Part shown: positions 61,863-64,000 of the stretch, in pieces
Layout: each line of letters begins with the position of its first letter
Position numbering within the stretch: position 1 is the stretch's first letter
Source of the DNA: Sphingomonas desiccabilis
GTDB taxonomy: Bacteria > Pseudomonadota > Alphaproteobacteria > Sphingomonadales > Sphingomonadaceae
NCBI RefSeq assembly: GCF_004135605.1
Contig: NZ_SDPT01000001.1
Span: 806,001 to 870,000, forward strand
Reading direction: 5' to 3'
DNA length: 64,000 nt
Position numbers and translations under genes: made by a program
Notes under the pieces: generated by a model
Database searches by the model: none
What the model saw: only the letters and a program-made list of their open reading frames with translations
Told to the model about the DNA's origin: nothing

Positions 61863-63092
61863 TCAAGCCGCCGGCAGCAGGATGCCGTGGTGCTTCTTGC
61901 CCGACGACAGACGCACGGGCGCCGAGACCGCGATCTGCATCGCCTCGTCGGTGATCTTCTCGCCGTCGACGCGAGCGCCGCCGCCCTTGATCAGCCGGCG
62001 CGCCTCGCCCTTGGAAGCGGCCAGGCCCAGCGCCACCAGCGCGTCGACCGCGGCGATGCTGCCCTCCGCCAGCTGGTGCGTGGGAAGCGCGTCGCCGGCC
62101 GCACCCTCTTCGAAGGTGCGGCGCGCGGTCTCGGCGGCCTGGGCCGCCGCATCCGCACCGCGGCACAGCGCGGTCGCGGCATCGGCCAGGATCTTCTTCG
62201 CCTCGTTGATCTCGGCGCCCTGCAGCGCCTCCAGCCGGGCGATCTCGTCCAGCGGCAGGTCGGTGAACAGGCGCAGTCGGGAGCCGACGTCGCGATCGTC
62301 GGTGTTCCGCCAGAACTGCCAATAGTCGAAGTGCGACAGCAGGTCCTCGTTCAGCCACACCGCGCCGCCCACGGTCTTGCCCATCTTGGTGCCGTCGGCG
62401 TTGGTGAGGAGCGGCGTCGTCAGGCCGAACACCGGCGTGCCGTCCACGCGGCGCGAGAGGTCCACGCCGTTGACGATGTTACCCCACTGGTCCGACCCGC
62501 CCATCTGCAGGCGGCAGCCGGCGCGGCGCGACAGCTCCAGGAAGTCGTACGCCTGGAGGATCATGTAGTTGAATTCGAGGAAGCTCAGCGACTGCTCGCG
62601 ATCCAGGCGCAGCTTCACGGAGTCGAAGCTCAGCATCCGGTTGACGGAGAAGTGCTGGCCGATGTCGCGCAGGAACGGGATGTACTCGAGCTTGTCGAGC
62701 CACTCGGCATTGTCGAGCATAATCGCGTCGCTCGGCCCGTCGCCGAACGTCAGGAAGCGCTCGAACACGCGCTTGATCGAGGCGACGTTCGCCTGGATCG
62801 TCTCCTGCGTCATCAGCTTGCGCGCTTCGTCCTTGAAGCTGGGGTCGCCGATCTTGCCGGTGCCGCCGCCCATCAACACGATCGGCTTGTGGCCGGCACG
62901 CTGGAGCTGGCGCAGCATCATGATCGAGACGAGATGGCCGACGTGGAGCGACGAGGCGGTCGGATCGAAGCCGATATACCCCGGCACCACCTGGCTGGCG
63001 GCAAGCGCGTCGAGCGCCGCCGCGTCGGTCACCTGGTGGATGTAGCCGCGCGCGTCGAGCAGGCGGAGGAGGTCGGAGGTGTACTGGGTCAT
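61863..63092 (-). CDS. tyrS: Tyrosyl-tRNA synthetase
   Basis: 409 residues. The HIGH-like motif is LHVGHL (about 50), [12 protein letters not shown] and [11 protein letters not shown] are family blocks, and the KMSKS loop is TKMGKT (about 230). A C-terminal S4 RNA-binding domain follows. Attaches Tyr to tRNA-Tyr. Confidence 0.95.
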   Translation of the reverse strand: MTQYTSDLLRLLDARGYIHQVTDAAALDALAASQVVPGYIGFDPTASSLHVGHLVSIMMLRQLQRAGHKPIVLMGGGTGKIGDPSFKDEARKLMTQETIQANVASIKRVFERFLTFGDGPSDAIMLDNAEWLDKLEYIPFLRDIGQHFSVNRMLSFDSVKLRLDREQSLSFLEFNYMILQAYDFLELSRRAGCRLQMGGSDQWGNIVNGVDLSRRVDGTPVFGLTTPLLTNADGTKMGKTVGGAVWLNEDLLSHFDYWQFWRNTDDRDVGSRLRLFTDLPLDEIARLEALQGAEINEAKKILADAATALCRGADAAAQAAETARRTFEEGAAGDALPTHQLAEGSIAAVDALVALGLAASKGEARRLIKGGGARVDGEKITDEAMQIAVSAPVRLSSGKKHHGILLPAA

Positions 63093-63221
63093 CGCTCGAT
63101 CATTCTGCTGTTTGCGGGGCCTCCCTAGCCGCTCGGCGCCCGCGAAGTCGAGAAGATGCGATTTTCCGCACATGCGCGCCCCGTGCGCCTCTTGGCAGCG
63201 CCGCTGCGCCCGCCTAACCCG

Positions 63222-64000
63222 ATGCCCATGCTTGCAGGGCTTATTTTCGCGACCGAGGACGCCGAGGGGCGCGCCGGCACGCTCGCCGCGACGCTGCCGT
63301 TCGGGGGCATGACGCTGATCGAATATCAGGCGCGGCTGCTCGCCGCAGCCGGCGTGGGACAGATGGTGGTGGCGGTGGGACGGGTGACGCCCGCACTGCT
63401 GGGTGCCGTCAGCCGCATCGCCAAGCGCGAGGTGACGGTCGACATCGTCCGCTCCGCCGAGGAAGCGTCCGCCAAGATCCATCCGCTCGCCACCGTCGTC
63501 GTGATCGCCGACGGGCTGGTGACCACCGACACGATGCTGCACGCGATGGCGGGCGAGGCGCCCGACGCGATCCTGGTCACGCCCGAGGCGGAGGCGAGCG
63601 GCGCGGTCGAGCGGCTCGACCGCGGCCAGTGCTGGGCGGGCGTCGCGACGCTCTCGGCGCAGCGGCTCGCCGAAGTGGCGGCGCTGCCCCGCGAATATGA
63701 CTTCCAGTCCACCGTGCTCCGCATCGCGGTGGAGGCGGGCGCCCGCCACGTGGCGCTCCCTGCCTCCGCCCGCCGATCGGGCCATGGGGTGGAGCGCGAC
63801 GCGGAGGTGCTGGCCGGGCGCAGCAACGACGTGCTGGGGGCGCTTGCCAACCAGCGCACCGGTTGGGCGGATCGCTGGTTCTTTACCCCGATCACCCGCT
63901 TCCTGCTGCCCCAGCTCGTGCGGCGCGAGGTGCCCGCCTGGGCGACCGCGGCGGCGGGCGGCGGCGCGGGGCTGCTCGCGCTGGGGACGCTGGGGCTGGG
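63222..64000 (+). CDS. Nucleotidyltransferase-like protein, N-terminal part
   Basis: At least 259 residues, cut by the window end. From [20 protein letters not shown] the first 100 residues form a Rossmann-like nucleotidyltransferase fold ([18 protein letters not shown], then VVVIADGLV). The end enters a Gly/Ala-rich hydrophobic stretch, a membrane segment. Such proteins in sphingomonads combine an NTP-transferase domain with a CDP-alcohol phosphotransferase-like part, but that part is not visible here. ATG 63228 is an alternative start. Confidence 0.6.
   Translation, partial: MPMLAGLIFATEDAEGRAGTLAATLPFGGMTLIEYQARLLAAAGVGQMVVAVGRVTPALLGAVSRIAKREVTVDIVRSAEEASAKIHPLATVVVIADGLVTTDTMLHAMAGEAPDAILVTPEAEASGAVERLDRGQCWAGVATLSAQRLAEVAALPREYDFQSTVLRIAVEAGARHVALPASARRSGHGVERDAEVLAGRSNDVLGALANQRTGWADRWFFTPITRFLLPQLVRREVPAWATAAAGGGAGLLALGTLGL

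Overview
The window is chromosomal DNA from a GC-rich alphaproteobacterium of the Sphingomonas type. The clues are the gene content and order (gatB; tRNA-Leu, tig, clpP, clpX; mfd, sdhE, recG; tyrS), a trigger factor with a long His- and Lys/Ala-rich tail, and clusters of short extragenic palindromes. It is interrupted by one complete-looking prophage of about 44.3 kb (2246..46520). The prophage sits in a tRNA-Leu(UAG) gene and is bounded by a 40-bp direct repeat with one mismatch.

Left host flank (1..2245): the end of gatB, an array of extragenic palindromes, a DUF2236 protein, two small minus-strand genes, and the native promoter of the tRNA. That promoter now reads into a truncated tRNA and then into the prophage.

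Prophage. It has the replication and expression core of a T7-like podovirus: a single-subunit RNA polymerase (884 aa), a gp2.5-like SSB, endonuclease I, a GH24 muramidase in the gp3.5 slot, primase-helicase, a family A DNA polymerase, a 5'-3' exonuclease and a dNMP kinase. It also has a lysis set (holin candidate, overlapping spanins). Unlike T7 it is equipped for lysogeny: a MarR-like winged-helix protein, a micro-ORF and a tyrosine integrase form an operon beside attR. The virion genes (25.0..44.8 kb) encode a tail-collar fibre, nozzle, internal/ejection proteins, a polyvalent-type virion protein, terminases, portal, scaffold, an SU10/DUF5309-type capsid protein, head-tail adaptor and fibres. 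Their order is permuted relative to T7. Between the replication and virion blocks (18.0..24.8 kb) lies an accessory region read mostly leftward: a SprT-like metalloprotein operon, an isolated AT-richer P-loop ATPase, a HEAT-like protein and zinc-ribbon proteins.

Regulation. Three sequence families look like a control system. (1) A 26-bp motif, identical at 25 positions at 5229 and 24750 and partly kept at 2442, stands upstream of the middle operon, the late operon and the polymerase gene; these are candidate promoters for the phage polymerase. (2) Dyads built from GTCTGCAAT / GAC-N-GTC elements occur at both ends, beside two of those promoters, in the leftward control region and in front of the MarR gene; these are candidate operators of a lysogeny repressor. 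(3) The palindrome GTGTACAC occurs 11 times at roughly even spacing in the prophage; I found none in about 20 kb of host flank. Together they suggest a repressor-based switch on a T7-type transcription programme.

Right host flank (46521..64000): tRNA-Leu rebuilt with a phage-derived 5' half, tig, a dienelactone hydrolase, a lipoprotein, a GT2 glycosyltransferase, clpP, clpX, a DUF2141 protein, a divergent XRE regulator/methyltransferase pair, mfd, sdhE, recG, a PilZ protein, a second palindrome array, tyrS, and the start of a nucleotidyltransferase-like gene cut by the window edge.
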